This document shows positions 1-10,029 of a stretch of DNA of 64,000 nt, one piece after another. How positions within the stretch are numbered: the first letter of the stretch is position 1; each line of letters opens with the position of its first letter. This DNA is from Clostridium sp. 'White wine YQ' (GTDB lineage: Bacteria; Bacillota; Clostridia; Clostridiales; Clostridiaceae), in contig NZ_JAQYUU010000003.1 in the NCBI RefSeq assembly GCF_028728205.1, forward strand, positions 1 to 64,000, read 5' to 3'. The notes under the pieces were generated by a model. That model was not told where the DNA came from, ran no database searches, and saw only the letters and a list, made by a program, of their open reading frames with translations. Made by a program: the position numbers and the translations under genes.

Positions 1-27
1 AAATCTTACTTCATTTCCTCTGTTTAA

Positions 28-40
28 TTTTCAAAGAGCA
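28..40 (-). promoter_or_regulatory. boxA-like antitermination element
   Basis: The minus strand reads TGCTCTTTGAAAA, close to the boxA sequence that recruits Nus factors to rRNA transcripts. It lies about 20 nt downstream of the -10 element at 59-64, where an rRNA leader boxA is expected. Confidence 0.65.
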
Positions 41-58
41 ATTAAAACTTGCTTAACT

Positions 59-87
59 ATAGTAACATTTTACTAATGTTGTGTCAA
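59..87 (-). promoter_or_regulatory. rRNA-type sigma-A promoter reading off the left edge
   Basis: On the minus strand there is a perfect -35 TTGACA (82-87), a 17-nt spacer and a -10 TACTAT (59-64). A boxA-like element follows at 28-40. This architecture is typical of rRNA operon promoters in Clostridium, so the 16S gene is inferred to lie just left of position 1. No rRNA sequence is present in the window. Confidence 0.75.
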
Positions 88-343
88 GCACTTTTTTGTT
101 GCATCGCCATCAGCGACGAATAAAATAGTACCATGATGTATATATATATATTTCTCATTTAACCTTCAAATAATTCAAATAAATTGTTATTTCTTCAAAT
201 TCCAATTAAATTCTCATTTGTTCTATTATAGATACACTAGGATATGTTTATTTCGCTTTATCAATTATATCATGTTATCGTATAGTCTTTTCACTAAATT
301 ACGATATAATAAAATATATACCATTTAAAGGAGGTAATTAAAT

Positions 344-1336
344 TTGAAGAAAATATTAATAGCTGTTTTAATATCATCCTTAAGTTTTTCTCTAATATCT
401 TGTAGTAAAAGCAGTAGCAATGATACTAAAACCCCTAGTAGTTCATCTATATCTATTAATTCTCCAAGTACAAATGAAGCAACGCCAGTTACAATAACAG
501 ATACTATCGACACACCAAACAATTTTTATGCTATGGATTCAGAAAATATTTTTCCTGATTGGAGAAATAATAATAAATTAACATCATTTGATAAAAACCT
601 TACAAATGGGATTAAGACAAATACTATATTTGATTCTATATCTTCCCCTAATTCAATTGCAGTTTCCGGAACCATTGTATATTTTGGAAATGCTAGTGAT
701 TCATCAGCACTTTACTCTTTTGATACTACTAGCAAAACTCCAACCAAAATATCTGATGACGTTCCTCAGAACATAATATTATCTCAAAATAACTTATTTT
801 ACATAAATAGAAATAATAATAACTATATAACAAAATATGATTTAGATAAAAAGACAAGTACTGCATTAACTCAAGATTCTAGTGGTAATTTTATTATTTC
901 TGGACAATGGGTAATATATCAAAATTCCTCTGACAATTTCTCAATATATGCAGTAAAAACAGATGGTACTAATAGAGTGAAATTATCTAAATCTTCTGTT
1001 GAAAGCTTTATTATATATAAAAGCAATATAATTTTTGTTAATTCTTCTGACAATGATAAATTGTATTATTTAGATTTATCTACTCTAGAAGAAAAGAAGA
1101 TATTTGATGTCAAAGCTGAAAAACTAAAATCTTCTAATAACAGTATTTTCTTTTTAAACAAAGATTCTTCCAATAGCATTTATTCTCTAGTAGACTCTGG
1201 CAATAACTCTTTTACAGACAAACAAATAACAACTGATTCAGTTATTGACTATTATATATTAGGTACTTCTATCTTATATCAAAAAAGTATCGCACCTGAA
1301 GAAAATGTGCTAATAGTTCAAAATGTTGTTAGTTAA
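344..1336 (+). CDS. Predicted lipoprotein with beta-propeller-like repeats
   Basis: The start is TTG at 344, preceded by AAAGGAGG at 327-334. Residues 1-20 form a lipoprotein signal ending in the lipobox LISC with Cys20 as the lipidation site. A Ser/Thr/Asn-rich linker follows to about residue 60. The rest holds repeated units in which IYFG-, LFYI- or IFFL-like strands alternate with YxxD segments, as in DUF5050/TolB-like propeller domains. Inference: a surface-anchored, probably non-enzymatic protein. It stands alone, divergent from the rRNA promoter and convergent with murD. Its substrate or partner cannot be told from the sequence. Confidence 0.7.
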   Translation: MKKILIAVLISSLSFSLISCSKSSSNDTKTPSSSSISINSPSTNEATPVTITDTIDTPNNFYAMDSENIFPDWRNNNKLTSFDKNLTNGIKTNTIFDSISSPNSIAVSGTIVYFGNASDSSALYSFDTTSKTPTKISDDVPQNIILSQNNLFYINRNNNNYITKYDLDKKTSTALTQDSSGNFIISGQWVIYQNSSDNFSIYAVKTDGTNRVKLSKSSVESFIIYKSNIIFVNSSDNDKLYYLDLSTLEEKKIFDVKAEKLKSSNNSIFFLNKDSSNSIYSLVDSGNNSFTDKQITTDSVIDYYILGTSILYQKSIAPEENVLIVQNVVS

Positions 1337-1363
1337 CTTAATTATTATAAATAATAAAACTTC

Positions 1364-1411
1364 GAAGGAGATAATGTACTTACAGACTTGTGTGAGTACA
1401 TTATCTCCTTC
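1364..1411. terminator. Convergent terminator between lipoprotein gene and murD
   Basis: A perfect 17-bp inverted repeat (1364-1380 with 1395-1411) encloses a 14-nt loop. T-rich sequence lies on both sides, and the better U-tract is on the minus strand, downstream of murD. Confidence 0.75.
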
Positions 1412-1433
1412 TTATATAATTTCATATTTCAAA

Positions 1434-2813
1434 CTACTTTAAGTTATTTACTATTTCCTTAAACTTATCTCCTCTTACTGCAAAATTAGGGAACATATCA
1501 AAGCTTGCACATGCAGGTGAAAGAGTTACAATATCCCCCTCTTTTGATAAGGCCTTAGCTATATCAACTGCCTCTTCTAGTGAAGCAACCATATGAACGG
1601 GCACATCAATTCCTTTATCCTCTTTTAATTTATTAAAGGTAGATTTAATCTTTTCTTTTGTAGCACCAAGTAATATAAGTTCTTTTATAAACATATATCC
1701 TTCTTCTGCTAGTGGTTCGAATGGTATATGCTTATCATAACCACCCGCTATCAATATTACTTTCTTATCAAAAGCTTTTAGTCCTGCTAAAGTTCTTGTA
1801 GGACTAGATGCTATTGAGTCATTATAATACTTTACTCCATCTATTTCTTTTACTAACTCACATCTATGTTCTACCCCTTTAAAAGTTGTAGCAACTTTCT
1901 TCATCGTAGCTATACTTACATCATCTTTTGTCACTAAAAATGCTGCTAAGTAGTTTTCCATGTTATGAGTACCTCTAAGTATTACATCTTTCTCAGCAAC
2001 AACTTCTCTTTCACCTAGATATAGGATGCCATTTCTTAAATAAGCTCCATTTATCACTTCTTCTTTTGAGGAAAAAAAGTTCACTTCCCCCTTAGCCTCT
2101 TTTTCAAAACCATTGGTTATAGGATTGTCTTTATTTATAACTAACAAGTCATTTTTAGATTGGTACTTGAAAATATTTTTCTTAGATTCTATATATTCTT
2201 CCATTCCTTTATGCATATCTAAATGATTTGGGGTTAAATTAGTCACTATCGCACTCTCTATTCTGCTATCCATTGTCATTAATTGAAATGAAGATAACTC
2301 CAGTACAACTCTATCAGCTCCACTTATTTCTTCAATTTTTGAAAAAAGAGGAGTTCCTATATTTCCTCCAACCCAAGTTTTATATCCTTCCTCCATTAGC
2401 AATTTAGAAACAATAGTTGTTGTTGTTGTCTTTCCATCACTACCAGTTATTCCATATATCTTTGCAGGACAATACCTGACAAACTCCTCCATCTCTGAAG
2501 TTATATATGTCCCTTGTTCCTTTGCTTCAACTAATTCTGGAATATCAATTCTCATTCCTGGAGTTTTAAATATAACTTGGAAGCCTTTAAGCTTGGTCAA
2601 ATAATCTTCACCCAACATTAGTTTCACATTTTTATTTTTTAATGATATAGCTATATCTCCAAGATCATTTTCTTCTTTTTTATCGAAAGTTGTTACTTTA
2701 GCATCTAAATTTAACAAAAAATCTATTAGAGGAATATTACTTACTCCAATACCTACTACAGCAACATTCTTTCCCTTTATGAATTTCTTAAATTCATTAA
2801 AATCTTTTTTCAT
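1434..2813 (-). CDS. murD: UDP-N-acetylmuramoylalanine--D-glutamate ligase
   Basis: MurD adds D-glutamate to UDP-MurNAc-L-Ala using ATP in the cytoplasmic stage of peptidoglycan synthesis. The 459-aa product has the usual length and the three-domain Mur ligase layout. An N-terminal Rossmann segment begins [10 protein letters not shown] near residue 17, the ATP P-loop GSDGKTTT is at 124-131, [10 protein letters not shown] follows in the central domain, and the C-terminal domain carries the AGGYDKH region. The ATG is preceded by GGAGGAAAACTAA. It has its own transcription unit, separate from murC at 39937, so the Mur genes are not in one dcw cluster here. Confidence 0.95.
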   Translation of the reverse strand: MKKDFNEFKKFIKGKNVAVVGIGVSNIPLIDFLLNLDAKVTTFDKKEENDLGDIAISLKNKNVKLMLGEDYLTKLKGFQVIFKTPGMRIDIPELVEAKEQGTYITSEMEEFVRYCPAKIYGITGSDGKTTTTTIVSKLLMEEGYKTWVGGNIGTPLFSKIEEISGADRVVLELSSFQLMTMDSRIESAIVTNLTPNHLDMHKGMEEYIESKKNIFKYQSKNDLLVINKDNPITNGFEKEAKGEVNFFSSKEEVINGAYLRNGILYLGEREVVAEKDVILRGTHNMENYLAAFLVTKDDVSIATMKKVATTFKGVEHRCELVKEIDGVKYYNDSIASSPTRTLAGLKAFDKKVILIAGGYDKHIPFEPLAEEGYMFIKELILLGATKEKIKSTFNKLKEDKGIDVPVHMVASLEEAVDIAKALSKEGDIVTLSPACASFDMFPNFAVRGDKFKEIVNNLK

Positions 2814-3021
2814 TTAGTTTTCCTCCAAAAAATCTATATACACTAAATTTTTGCCTATTTTATTTTTATTATATCATTGGTTGTATTATAATTCCACTTT
2901 AGACAAGCTGCTTCACATACAATATACCCTTTTACTTTAAATCTGCTCAAAATATATATACATAGTATGATTTTATGAAATAATATTCTACTAAAATATT
3001 GTGGTAAATCTTTTTAATTGT

Positions 3022-3072
3022 AAAAAGAGCTGCCACAGAACGTTTTTCAATAAAATCATTCTGCGACAGCTC
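3022..3072 (-). terminator. glyS terminator
   Basis: An imperfect 14-bp stem (3027-3040 with 3059-3072, two mismatched or wobble positions) is followed on the minus strand by TTTTTA. It lies just past the glyS stop codon. Confidence 0.7.
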
Positions 3073-3080
3073 CCTTAATA

Positions 3081-4472
3081 TTAAAACTCTAATCTTTTTT
3101 CTATATATGCTTCTAAATCACTTATTTTAATTCTCTCTTGAGCCATTGTATCTCTATCTCTTACAGTTACTGCTCCATCTTCAAGAGTATCAAAATCTAC
3201 AGTTATACAGAATGGAGTTCCTATTTCATCTTGTCTTCTGTATCTCTTACCTATACTTCCTGCTTCGTCATATTCAATATTAAACTTTTTGGCAAGAGAT
3301 GCATATACTTCATCTGCCTTTTCTGATAATTTCTTTGAAAGTGGTAACACTGCTGCTTTAAATGGTGCTAAAGCAGGATGTAGGTGTAATACTGTTCTTA
3401 CATCTCCACCTTCAAGTTCTTCTTCATCGTAAGCATCTATTAAAAATGCAAGTGTTACTCTATCTGCACCTAAAGATGGTTCTACACAGTATGGAACATA
3501 TCTTTCATTTGTAGCAGGATCTAAATAGCTTAAATCCTCCCCTGAATGCTCTTGATGCTTTTTAAGGTCATAGTCTGTTCTATCAGCTATCCCCCATAAT
3601 TCTCCCCATCCAAATGGGAATAAGTATTCTATATCAGAAGTTGCATTTGAATAAAATGAAAGTTCTTCAGCTTCATGATCTCTCATTCTTAAATTATCTA
3701 CATTTACCCCTAGGTTTAATAGGAAGTTCCAGCAGTATTCTCTCCAGTATTTAAACCATTCTAAATCAGTTCCTGGCTTACAGAAGAATTCCAACTCCAT
3801 TTGTTCAAATTCTCTTGTTCTGAAAGTAAAGTTTCCTGGTGTTATTTCATTTCTAAAAGACTTACCAATTTGAGCTATTCCAAAAGGAACTTTCTTTCTT
3901 GAACTTCTTTGAACTGATTTAAAGTTTACAAATATACCTTGAGCAGTTTCTGGTCTTAAGAAGATTTCTGACTTAGCATCTTCAGTTACTCCTTGGAAAG
4001 TTTTAAACATCAAATTAAATTTTCTTATCTCAGTGTAATTCTTCTTTCCACATTTAGGACAAACTATATTATGATCATCAATATACTTCTTAAGTTCTTC
4101 ATTACTCCATCCATCTGCTGTTGCTACCTCAGCTCCATTTGCAGTCATGTGATCTTCTACAATCTTATCTGCTCTAAATCTAGTTTTACATTCTTTGCAA
4201 TCCATTAATGGGTCAGAAAATCCACCTACGTGTCCTGATGCTACCCAAACTTCTCTATTCATAAGTATTGCACAATCAACACCAACGTTATATGGGCTCT
4301 CTTGAACAAACTTTTTCCACCATGCTTTTTTAACATTGTTCTTAAACTCTACTCCCAAAGGACCATAATCCCATGAATTTGCAAGTCCTCCATAAATCTC
4401 AGATCCAGGAAATATAAAACCTCTGTTTTTTGCAAGTGCAACAATTTTATCCATTGTTTTTTCTACCGCCAT
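3081..4472 (-). CDS. glyS: Glycyl-tRNA synthetase (single-chain dimeric type)
   Basis: This charges tRNA-Gly with glycine. It is the eukaryote/archaea-like class II homodimer (often called glyQS), not the bacterial alpha2beta2 form. The 463-aa protein starts with the conserved [18 protein letters not shown] region. It carries class II motif 2 ([19 protein letters not shown]), a zinc-type Cys pair (CPKCGK) in the insertion, and a C-terminal anticodon-binding domain. The ATG has a GGAGG ribosome site 7 nt upstream. A T-box leader at 4521-4718 precedes it, so expression should respond to uncharged tRNA-Gly. Confidence 0.95.
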   Translation of the reverse strand: MAVEKTMDKIVALAKNRGFIFPGSEIYGGLANSWDYGPLGVEFKNNVKKAWWKKFVQESPYNVGVDCAILMNREVWVASGHVGGFSDPLMDCKECKTRFRADKIVEDHMTANGAEVATADGWSNEELKKYIDDHNIVCPKCGKKNYTEIRKFNLMFKTFQGVTEDAKSEIFLRPETAQGIFVNFKSVQRSSRKKVPFGIAQIGKSFRNEITPGNFTFRTREFEQMELEFFCKPGTDLEWFKYWREYCWNFLLNLGVNVDNLRMRDHEAEELSFYSNATSDIEYLFPFGWGELWGIADRTDYDLKKHQEHSGEDLSYLDPATNERYVPYCVEPSLGADRVTLAFLIDAYDEEELEGGDVRTVLHLHPALAPFKAAVLPLSKKLSEKADEVYASLAKKFNIEYDEAGSIGKRYRRQDEIGTPFCITVDFDTLEDGAVTVRDRDTMAQERIKISDLEAYIEKRLEF

Positions 4473-4520
4473 AATAATACCTCCAACCTAACTTAATTTA
4501 TACTTTATAAATTTCCAGTA

Positions 4521-4718
4521 AAATAAAAAAAGCCATCACCACAAAGGGACGAAAATATCTTTCCGCGGTTCCACCCTTCTTGGCAATTGCCCTGCTTTAA
4601 CATTTTGTGCACTCAAAAGCGCCCTTCACTTTAAGACTTGATAGTTTTCACCAAACACTACCTCTCTAAATAAATCCTTAAGCTACTCCTCTTTATCATC
4701 ATGCTTATTAAATTTTAT
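4521..4718 (-). promoter_or_regulatory. T-box riboswitch of glyS
   Basis: The minus strand holds the T-box core AGGGTGGAACCGCG (4564-4577), an upstream stem I region with an AGTA loop-E-like motif (about 4694-4697), and a 3' segment ending in U7 (about 4524-4530) that would serve as the terminator. The specifier region reads GAAGGGCGC, which contains the Gly codons GGC and GGG, consistent with the downstream glyS. Known mechanism: uncharged tRNA-Gly pairs with the specifier and the T-box bulge and stabilises the antiterminator. Confidence 0.9.
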
Positions 4719-4724
4719 ATTAAT

Positions 4725-4753
4725 AATATAATCAAATCCTTACATATTGTCAA
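4725..4753 (-). promoter_or_regulatory. Sigma-A promoter of the glyS T-box transcript
   Basis: TTGACA (4748-4753), a 17-nt spacer and TATATT (4725-4730) lie on the minus strand, placing the transcript start near 4718, just before stem I of the T-box. Confidence 0.8.
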
Positions 4754-4801
4754 CCAAAATCCATAATATTCAAAACATCTATTTTAAATTTTCACCTTAA
4801 A

Positions 4802-4826
4802 ATAAAAAAAATCAGCTTACGCTGAA
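4802..4826 (-). terminator. tRNA-Asn terminator
   Basis: The hairpin TCAGC-gtaa-GCTGA (4812-4825) is followed on the minus strand by eight T residues. It lies downstream of tRNA-Asn and upstream of the glyS promoter. Confidence 0.75.
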
Positions 4827-4859
4827 TCTCATTAACATTATTCTCTTATAAAATAAAAT

Positions 4860-4934
<75 letters not shown>

Positions 4935-4952
4935 ACGTCAATCACAAATATT

Positions 4953-4980
4953 ATTATATCAAGATTTTAATAAAATGCAA
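4953..4980 (-). promoter_or_regulatory. tRNA-Asn promoter
   Basis: The minus strand has TTGCAT (4975-4980), a 16-nt spacer and TATAAT (4953-4958) with an upstream TG (extended -10), 18 nt before the tRNA 5' end. Confidence 0.7.
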
Positions 4981-5003
4981 TAGTTTTCTCAAAAATTTTT
5001 CAT

Positions 5004-5032
5004 AAAAAAATCGCCCACTTCTGGGCGATTTA
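5004..5032 (-). terminator. lysS terminator
   Basis: The stem AAATCGCCCA/TGGGCGATTT with a 4-nt loop is followed on the minus strand by a run of T. It ends the greA-lysS unit. Confidence 0.85.
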
Positions 5033-5039
5033 TCAAAAC

Positions 5040-6545
5040 TTACTGTAATGGCTTCATTGTTGGGAATAGAATTACGTCTCTAATTGACGCAGAATCTGTT
5101 AAAAACATGATTAATCTATCAATACCGATTCCTAATCCACCTGTTGGAGGCATACCTGTTTCTAAAGCACTCATGAATTCTTCATCAATCATGTATGCTT
5201 CATCGTCTCCTAGATCCCTTTCCTTTTCTTGTTGTTCAAATCTTTCTCTTTGAACAATAGGATCATTTAATTCTGAGTAAGCATTACATACTTCTCTTCC
5301 AAAAACAAATCCTTCAAATCTTTCAGTGAATTCTTCATTTCCTCTTTTCTTTTTAGTAAGAGGAGATATTTCAACTGGATAATCTATTACAAAAGTAGGT
5401 TGTATCATTTTTTCTTCACAATATTCTTCATAAAGAGCATTTAATACTTCTCCTTTTGTTACAGTTGATAAAGGTTTCTTAAATTCTAGATTTCTTTCTT
5501 TTGCTATTTTTTGAGCTTCTTCATTGCTTGAAATAGCATTGTAATCTACATTAGCATATTCCTTAACTGCATCAACCATAGTTATTCTTCTCCATGGTGG
5601 TTTGAAGTCTATCTCAGTTCCTTGATATGAAACCTTAGTTGTTCCATTAACTTTTTCACAAACATATGCCACCATATTTTCAGTGATTTCCATCATATCA
5701 TTATAATCTGCGTATGCTTCATATAATTCTATTGTTGTAAATTCAGGATTATGTTTTACTGACATCCCTTCATTTCTGAAGATTCTTCCCATATCATATA
5801 CCTTTTCAAATCCACCAACTATACATCTTTTCAAATGTAATTCTGTAGCAATTCTTAAATACATATCTATGTCTAATGTATTATGGTGAGTAATAAATGG
5901 TCTAGCAGCTGCACCTCCTGCAGTTGGTGATAGCATAGGCGTGTCAACTTCTAGATATCCTCTATTGTCTAAGAATTGTCTAATACCAGATATTATCTTA
6001 GATCTCTTAATAAAAGTTTCTCTAACATCTTGATTAGTTATTAAATCTAATTCTCTTTGTCTATATCTTAAATCTGGGTCTTTTAGTCCGTGCCACTTTT
6101 CTGGTAGAGGTTTTAATGACTTACAAATAAGTTTAAATTCATTAACCTTTACAGATATTTCCCCTGCCTTAGTTTTGAAAACTTCTCCTTCTGCTGAAAT
6201 CCAATCTCCTAAATCGAAAGTCTTAAAGGATTTAAGATTTTCTTCTCCTACAGCATCAAGTTTTATAAATAATTGAAGTTTTCCTTCTTTATCATGGATA
6301 TCTGCAAAAATTACTTTTCCTTGACCTCTTTTAGACATTAGTCTTCCAGCAACCTTTACATTTTTTCCTTCCAAAGATTCAAAATCTTCTTTTACTGCTT
6401 TTGAAGAATGGCTTACTTCAACCTTATAAACGTCGAAAGGATCATTCCCTGCAGCCTTTAATTCTTCAAGTTTTTGTCTTCTCAATCTCTCTTGTTCACT
6501 AAATTGAGCTTCTAACTGGTTAATGTTCATTTCCTCATTTGACAT
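5040..6545 (-). CDS. lysS: Lysyl-tRNA synthetase, class II
   Basis: This charges tRNA-Lys with lysine. The 501-aa product has the N-terminal OB-fold anticodon domain ([20 protein letters not shown], residues about 64-83) and the class II catalytic core. Motif 2 is visible as [10 protein letters not shown] and motif 3 as [10 protein letters not shown] near the C-terminus. It follows greA by 13 nt and shares its promoter, an arrangement also seen in other Firmicutes. There is no T-box here. Confidence 0.96.
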   Translation of the reverse strand: MSNEEMNINQLEAQFSEQERLRRQKLEELKAAGNDPFDVYKVEVSHSSKAVKEDFESLEGKNVKVAGRLMSKRGQGKVIFADIHDKEGKLQLFIKLDAVGEENLKSFKTFDLGDWISAEGEVFKTKAGEISVKVNEFKLICKSLKPLPEKWHGLKDPDLRYRQRELDLITNQDVRETFIKRSKIISGIRQFLDNRGYLEVDTPMLSPTAGGAAARPFITHHNTLDIDMYLRIATELHLKRCIVGGFEKVYDMGRIFRNEGMSVKHNPEFTTIELYEAYADYNDMMEITENMVAYVCEKVNGTTKVSYQGTEIDFKPPWRRITMVDAVKEYANVDYNAISSNEEAQKIAKERNLEFKKPLSTVTKGEVLNALYEEYCEEKMIQPTFVIDYPVEISPLTKKKRGNEEFTERFEGFVFGREVCNAYSELNDPIVQRERFEQQEKERDLGDDEAYMIDEEFMSALETGMPPTGGLGIGIDRLIMFLTDSASIRDVILFPTMKPLQ

Positions 6546-6558
6546 TGTGAAACCTCCG

Positions 6559-7041
6559 TTACTCTCTTCTAATTCCTAAAACTTCGAATTTATTTGTACC
6601 ACCTGGCACTATAACTTCTACTGTGTCTCCTACTTTTTTACCTAAAAGTGCAGCACCAACTGGTGACTCATTTGATATTTTATAGTTCATTGGATCTGCT
6701 TCTGCTGAACCAACTATTATATACTCTACTTCTTCATCGAACTCAAAATCTTTAACTTTTACAACTGACCCTACTGTTACTGAATCTGTTGAAATTTCAG
6801 ACTCATCAACAACTACTGCATTTTTAAGCATATTTTCTAATTGAAGAATTCTTCCTTCAGTGAAAGCTTGCTCATTCTTAGCTTCATCATATTCTGAGTT
6901 TTCACTTAAATCACCGTAACCTAAAGCTACTTTTATTTTTTCAGTAATTTCTTTTCTTTTAACAGTTTTTAAAAATTCAAGTTCATCTTCTAGTTTTTTA
7001 ACTCCTTCATAAGTTAAAATTACCTTTTTTTGCTCGCTCAT
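6559..7041 (-). CDS. greA: Transcription elongation factor GreA
   Basis: GreA enters the RNA polymerase secondary channel and stimulates cleavage of backtracked transcripts. The chosen ATG at 7041 has AAGGGGAG 7 nt upstream and gives 160 aa, the normal GreA length. The upstream in-frame ATG at 7068 lacks a ribosome site. The N-terminal coiled-coil hairpin contains the acidic tip region [16 protein letters not shown], and the C-terminal FKBP-like domain ends [11 protein letters not shown]. It is the first gene of greA-lysS. Confidence 0.95.
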   Translation of the reverse strand: MSEQKKVILTYEGVKKLEDELEFLKTVKRKEITEKIKVALGYGDLSENSEYDEAKNEQAFTEGRILQLENMLKNAVVVDESEISTDSVTVGSVVKVKDFEFDEEVEYIIVGSAEADPMNYKISNESPVGAALLGKKVGDTVEVIVPGGTNKFEVLGIRRE

Positions 7042-7124
7042 TTCTTTCTCCCCTTCTACATAGCTCATTTTATACAGTATATTTTAATTTAATACATATT
7101 TTTGACTATAGGATTATTTAACAT

Positions 7125-7153
7125 ATTATAAAACTAAGTACACTTACTGTCAA
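7125..7153 (-). promoter_or_regulatory. Consensus sigma-A promoter of greA-lysS
   Basis: Perfect TTGACA (7148-7153) and perfect TATAAT (7125-7130) with a 17-nt spacer lie on the minus strand. The -35 sits six bases beyond the stop codon of the upstream gene, so greA-lysS can be transcribed independently. Confidence 0.85.
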
Positions 7154-7158
7154 TAATT

Positions 7159-7971
7159 CTATACCTTTATTTCCTTTTTTCCAAGTTTTATTTTGCTAAT
7201 TTCTATCTTGTTAAAACTTAGTATTTCCTCTACTGTTTTATTATTCCTCTTGCTGGATTTTAATAAAGCTCCTAATAATTCAGGTGGGATATCCTCTTTT
7301 AGTTCGGGAAAATAAAACTCAACATCATTTATTGCATGCATAATATCATTTTTAGGGAAATAGTAATTATTTAAATACCAAACCCCTAAAGAATTATATT
7401 CCTTATCATATTCTGAGACTATAAAATCTATATTCTCAGCCTTATCCTCTGTAAAAACTATTTCTGGTGATACTCCATAGTTAGCTATTATATATTCCCT
7501 TATTTTACTTGCTTCTTTATATTTTTTTGTTATTAAAAGAATTTTATTTGTATACAAGGCACATTGCTTTATTATCGGCAAGTTTGATATATTTCCTCCG
7601 TCTTCTATACCTATGGTAGCGCTGCTTATTTTCTTATGATTATTCATAAGAATAATTTTTATTGATGCAATAATTCCATAGGATAAAACATCTCTTTGGA
7701 AATTCCCTAAATAATTAAAATCATATTTTCTGTTTCCTTTTACGCTAACGGAATCCCATCTTCTCTTTCCTATTGCCCTAACTACATTATTAGAGTAAGA
7801 ATCCCAATCAAGATTTGGTGGGATACTTACTCTAACTATATTACTGTGAAACTCATTTAAATTAATTTGTTCAATTCTTTTTATTTTAAAACCGTCTAAT
7901 ATTTTTGTTACAGAGTTATTTTTGAAATATGGTTTTCCTTCAGCTACCCGTATATCTAAAATATCTCTCAC
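7159..7971 (-). CDS. Conserved-looking protein of unknown function
   Basis: I do not recognise this 270-aa protein. The start is GTG at 7971 with AGAGG about 8 nt upstream. The middle alternates hydrophobic strands and helices (IGIEDGGNISNLPI near residue 121, then ILLITKKYKEASKIREYI near 143), as in a Rossmann-like nucleotide-binding or regulatory fold. The C-terminus is Lys-rich. There is no signal peptide or membrane segment. It is the last gene of a probable coaX-dusB-unknown operon (46 nt after dusB). Its place beside dusB, greA and lysS hints at a translation or RNA role, but that is inference only. Confidence 0.6.
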   Translation of the reverse strand: MRDILDIRVAEGKPYFKNNSVTKILDGFKIKRIEQINLNEFHSNIVRVSIPPNLDWDSYSNNVVRAIGKRRWDSVSVKGNRKYDFNYLGNFQRDVLSYGIIASIKIILMNNHKKISSATIGIEDGGNISNLPIIKQCALYTNKILLITKKYKEASKIREYIIANYGVSPEIVFTEDKAENIDFIVSEYDKEYNSLGVWYLNNYYFPKNDIMHAINDVEFYFPELKEDIPPELLGALLKSSKRNNKTVEEILSFNKIEISKIKLGKKEIKV

Positions 7972-8017
7972 TTAACTTTACCTCTTATATTATTCTTATG
8001 GTATATTATTCACTAAG

Positions 8018-9004
8018 CTAATTATTAATACCTTCTGATTCTAAATATATCATATAACTTTTTAAAACTTCAAAAACATCATCGATATTTTCTTCAAGGT
8101 TTATTTTATTTTTAATATCTGTACAATTACTTAATCCTTTTATATACCAAGCTGAATGTTTTCTCATTTCTCTGATAGCTTTATATTCTCCATCATACTT
8201 ATTAGCCAATTCATAGTGTCTCATACACATTTTTATCTTTTCTGAAGGAGTTGGATATGTAACCTCTTCGCCTTTAAGTATCTGAGAAATTTGCTTAAAT
8301 ATCCACGGATTCCCCATACTTCCTCTTGCAATCATGATTCCATCACAATTAGAAATTCTTTTTAGTTCTAAAGCATCCTCTGGTTTGAATACATCCCCAT
8401 TTCCTATAACAGGAATATTAACAGCATTCTTCACCTTAGCTATTATGTCCCAATCAGCCTTACCTTCATACATTTGTTCACGAGTTCTTCCATGGACTGC
8501 AATGGAATCGGCTCCTGCATCTTCCATACATTTACCAAATTCTACTGCATTTATATTATCCTCATTAAATCCTTTTCTAAACTTTACAGTTACAGGTTTC
8601 TTTGAAACTTTCTTTATAGAATTTACTATCTCCCAAGCAAGTTTTGGATCTTTCATCAAAGCTGACCCTTCACCATTTTTTACTATCTTAGGAGCTGGAC
8701 ATCCCATATTTATATCAATAATGCATATATCTTCTCTTTCATTAAAATATTTCTCAACTACCTCAGCCATAATTTTTGGATCATTTCCAAAAATTTGTGC
8801 TGCTACAGGTCGTTCTTCCTCTGCAGTTCTAAGTAAGTTCATTGTATTGTCGCTACCATAATACATAGCTTTTGAACTTATCATTTCTGTATACACGAGC
8901 TCGCAACCCATCTCTTTGCAAAGTCCTCTGAAAGAAATGTCTGTAACACCTGCCATAGGAGCTAAGAAAATAGCATTTTCAAATTCTAGATTTCCTATTT
9001 TCAC
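8018..9004 (-). CDS. dusB: tRNA-dihydrouridine synthase (DusB type)
   Basis: This flavoenzyme reduces specific uridines in the tRNA D-loop to dihydrouridine using NADPH. The 328-aa TIM barrel opens with LAPMAGVTDISFRGLC. The catalytic Cys is in NMGCPAPKIVKNGEGSALM. FMN-binding segments VHGRTREQMYEG, VIGNGDVF and GIMIARGSMGNPWIF follow in order, and a helical C-terminal tRNA-binding domain ends the protein. It begins 6 nt after coaX and is almost surely cotranscribed with it. Confidence 0.93.
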   Translation of the reverse strand: MKIGNLEFENAIFLAPMAGVTDISFRGLCKEMGCELVYTEMISSKAMYYGSDNTMNLLRTAEEERPVAAQIFGNDPKIMAEVVEKYFNEREDICIIDINMGCPAPKIVKNGEGSALMKDPKLAWEIVNSIKKVSKKPVTVKFRKGFNEDNINAVEFGKCMEDAGADSIAVHGRTREQMYEGKADWDIIAKVKNAVNIPVIGNGDVFKPEDALELKRISNCDGIMIARGSMGNPWIFKQISQILKGEEVTYPTPSEKIKMCMRHYELANKYDGEYKAIREMRKHSAWYIKGLSNCTDIKNKINLEENIDDVFEVLKSYMIYLESEGINN

Positions 9005-9010
9005 TATATT

Positions 9011-9790
9011 CTACTCCTTATTCTTTTCATAAATTATCTTTAGTCCTTCTAATGTAAGTTGTGGCTCTATAATATCAATTACATCAGTACTTTCTGCAAT
9101 AAGTTTAGCTAGTCCTCCAGTTGCAACTACTATAGGTTCATCTTCTCCAACTGCCATCATTTCTTTTTTCATTGCTTTTACTATATACTCAACTCCACCA
9201 ACATATGAATATATTATACCAGCTTGCATACTAGATATAGTATTTTTACAAATAACACCCTTAGGTTTCTCTAATTCAACTCTAGGTAATTTAGCTGCTC
9301 TTTGGAAAAGTGCTTCTGATGATATTTTTATTCCTGGTACAATATTTCCGCCTAGATAATTTCCACTTTTAGTTAATGCACAGAATGTTGTTGCAGTTCC
9401 AAAATCTATTATTATTGAACTTCTTCTAAACTTTTCATGTGCTGCAACAGCATTTACTATCCTATCTGCGCCTACTTCTTTAGGATTATCATACTTAATA
9501 TTTATTCCAGTTTTCACTCCTGGCCCTACAATTACAGGGTCAACATTAAAGCATTTTCTGATCATATGTTCCAGGGAATACATTATATTAGGAACTACTG
9601 AAGAAATTATTATCCCTTCAACGTCCCTTGGGTTTATGTCATTTTGATGAAATAACTGAGTAACTTGTATTCCATACTCATCAGATGTTTTATTTGCATC
9701 AGTTGATATTCTCCAACTTGCACTAAATCCATTTTTATCATTAAGTCCTAAAACTATGTTAGTATTTCCAACATCTATTAATAATATCAT
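9011..9790 (-). CDS. coaX: Type III pantothenate kinase
   Basis: CoaX phosphorylates pantothenate, the first committed step of coenzyme A synthesis, and belongs to the ASKHA fold family. The 259-aa protein starts with the phosphate-1 motif [13 protein letters not shown]. It then has [12 protein letters not shown] and the phosphate-2 motif [12 protein letters not shown], with GGNIVPGI downstream. The ATG follows TAGGTGG. It is the first gene of the coaX-dusB-unknown unit. Confidence 0.94.
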   Translation of the reverse strand: MILLIDVGNTNIVLGLNDKNGFSASWRISTDANKTSDEYGIQVTQLFHQNDINPRDVEGIIISSVVPNIMYSLEHMIRKCFNVDPVIVGPGVKTGINIKYDNPKEVGADRIVNAVAAHEKFRRSSIIIDFGTATTFCALTKSGNYLGGNIVPGIKISSEALFQRAAKLPRVELEKPKGVICKNTISSMQAGIIYSYVGGVEYIVKAMKKEMMAVGEDEPIVVATGGLAKLIAESTDVIDIIEPQLTLEGLKIIYEKNKE

Positions 9791-9956
9791 ATTGCACCAC
9801 CTAAAATAATAAAATAAGGAGGGTAAAAGATTCCTTCAAATCATTTAATAACAAAAGAACCGCCTCTCCATTTTAATAAATCAAAAAATTGAATTTTATA
9901 CTGTAAATTTAACAATTTAATTTTAGCAATTAATTATCATTTGTCAAGATATTAAC

Positions 9957-9984
9957 AAAAAGAAAGTTGTTAATAATTAACAAC
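9957..9984 (-). terminator. fhs terminator
   Basis: The perfect stem GTTGTTAA/TTAACAAC with a 3-nt loop (9966-9984) is followed on the minus strand by TTTCTTTTT. The remaining bases of the gap between fhs and coaX (about 9791-9956) hold nothing else I can support. Confidence 0.7.
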
Positions 9985-10029
9985 CTTCTTTTCATATTTT
10001 TCACAAACAATATTTTTAAATATCAAACT

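Noticed and set aside
8334..8861. Plus-strand 175-codon ORF opposite dusB
   Set aside because: No ribosome site; it is the antisense shadow of conserved dusB codons.
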